Positions 63,277 to 64,000 of a stretch of 64,000 bases of DNA are shown here, one piece after another. Position numbers and translations under genes: made by a program. Every line of letters begins with the position of its first letter. The first letter of the stretch is position 1. The stretch spans positions 1 to 64,000 of the forward strand of contig CAIYDT010000174.1 in NCBI GenBank assembly GCA_903924985.1, in the 5' to 3' direction. The stretch comes from an uncultured Acetobacteraceae bacterium (GTDB lineage: Bacteria; Pseudomonadota; Alphaproteobacteria; Acetobacterales; Acetobacteraceae). The notes below the pieces were generated by a model. The model did not search any database. It saw only the letters and a list, made by a program, of their open reading frames with translations, and was not told the DNA's origin.

Positions 63277-64000
63277 CTACGCCGCCTTGTGACGCTCCCG
63301 CAGGAACTGGAAGAACTCCACGCCCTCCCGCAGCCGCCGCCGCATCATCTGCGGGGACCGCACCATCTCGCCGACGATGGAGGCGATCTTCGGCGCACGG
63401 AAGTAGAACCGTTTATAGAACGTCTCCACGTTGTCGAATATTTCGGTGTGCGATAGATGCGGGTAGTGCAGCGGGGCGATCTGAACGCCGTGATCGTCCA
63501 CCAGTTCGGCGTGATCGGCGTCCAGCCAGCCGTTTTCCAGCGCCTGCTTGTACAGGAACGTGCCGGGATACGGCGCGGCCAGCGACACCTGGATCGTGTG
63601 CGGGTTGATCTCGGTGGCGAACTTGATCGTCTCCTCGATCGTCTCTTTGGTCTCACCCGGCAGGCCCATGATGAAGGTGCCGTGGATCTTGATGCCGAGG
63701 TCGTGGCAGTCCTTGGTGAATTTCTTCGCCACTTCGATCCGCATGCCCTTCTTGATGTTATGCAGGATTTGCTGGTTGCCGCTTTCGTAGCCGACCAGCA
63801 ACAGGCGCAACCCGTTGTCCCGCAGCACCTTCAGGGTTTCGTAGGGCACGTTCGCCTTGGCATTGCAGGACCACGTCACGCCCATCTTGCCCAGTTCGCG
63901 CGCGATCGCCTCGGCACGGGGCAGGTTATCCGTGAAAGTGTCGTCGTCGAAGAAGATCTCCCGCACCTGCGGCCAATACGACTTCGCCAGCCGGATTTCC
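63277..64000 (-). CDS. hpnJ: hopanoid-associated radical SAM protein HpnJ, partial
   Basis: The C-terminal 241 residues of a B12-binding radical SAM protein; the start and the CxxxCxxC cluster lie beyond the right edge. FFDDDTFTDNLPRAEAIARE, WSCNAKANVPYETLKVLRDN, LLLVGYESGNQQILHNIKKG and IHGTFIMGLPGETKETIEET closely match HpnJ, which acts in making bacteriohopanetetrol cyclitol ether. The frame is open to base 64000. Confidence 0.8.
   Translation of the reverse strand, partial: EIRLAKSYWPQVREIFFDDDTFTDNLPRAEAIARELGKMGVTWSCNAKANVPYETLKVLRDNGLRLLLVGYESGNQQILHNIKKGMRIEVAKKFTKDCHDLGIKIHGTFIMGLPGETKETIEETIKFATEINPHTIQVSLAAPYPGTFLYKQALENGWLDADHAELVDDHGVQIAPLHYPHLSHTEIFDNVETFYKRFYFRAPKIASIVGEMVRSPQMMRRRLREGVEFFQFLRERHKAA

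Overview
The window is GC-rich, densely coded DNA from an alphaproteobacterium, most likely order Rhodospirillales, family Acetobacteraceae. Support for this includes an HpnJ-like hopanoid gene at the right edge, many solute-binding proteins and VOC enzymes, an imp-type order of type VI secretion genes, and a perfect CtrA box. The taxonomic call is inference; no rRNA or marker gene is present.

Region 1 (1-8.3 kb) is metabolic. It opens with a 5'-broken alpha-carbonic anhydrase and a ChaC-type gamma-glutamylcyclotransferase. A branched-chain-type solute-binding protein follows, divergent from a catabolic operon: intradiol ring-cleavage dioxygenase, cyclase-family hydrolase, 65-aa heavy-metal-associated protein and the two subunits of a 3-oxoacid CoA-transferase. 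The ring-cleavage and CoA-transfer steps fit a hydroxyquinol/catechol to 3-oxoadipate route. A ThDP enzyme of the oxalyl-CoA decarboxylase / 2-hydroxyacyl-CoA lyase family comes next, behind a 20-bp palindrome.

Region 2 (8.36-40.0 kb) is a complete type VI secretion locus. It runs ppkA, a membrane-anchored HExxH protein, an OmpA protein, a methyltransferase, tssG-F-E, tagJ, a second tssC-like gene, tssC-B-A; then divergently clpV and hcp; then pppA, tagF, tssM-L-K, tssJ, the FHA gene tagH, an unknown gene, vgrG and PAAR. All 13 core Tss parts are present, with the kinase/phosphatase/FHA/TagF post-translational switch. Seven 4-base start/stop overlaps tie the genes into coupled blocks. VgrG and PAAR carry no extra domain, so the effector is not obvious. 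Candidates for undescribed parts are the HExxH protein, the tssG-coupled methyltransferase, the unknown gene beside vgrG and a small ORF facing the PAAR gene.

Region 3 (40.1-43.1 kb) is a scar zone: an MFS transporter, the isolated 3' half of a tRNA-Met (CAT), a complete IS4-family element with 16-bp terminal repeats, and a truncated, frameshifted CcdA-like antitoxin.

Region 4 (43.2-64 kb) is mostly metabolism: VOC proteins, a ThDP enzyme with a CoxG-like partner, thioesterase, sodium:solute symporter with DUF3311 partner, glutathione transferase, exonuclease III, IlvD, an NHL propeller protein, an orphan ABC ATPase, a RelE-type toxin-antitoxin pair, and an alcohol dehydrogenase / class II aldolase / flavin-binding / solute-binding protein / phosphatase run. 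A two-gene cassette of unknown function (one resembling AbiU2) sits beside tRNA-Ser(GCT). The window ends inside an HpnJ-like radical SAM gene. Three paired palindromic intergenic repeats of one architecture lie at 6.2, 33.9 and 44.3 kb.
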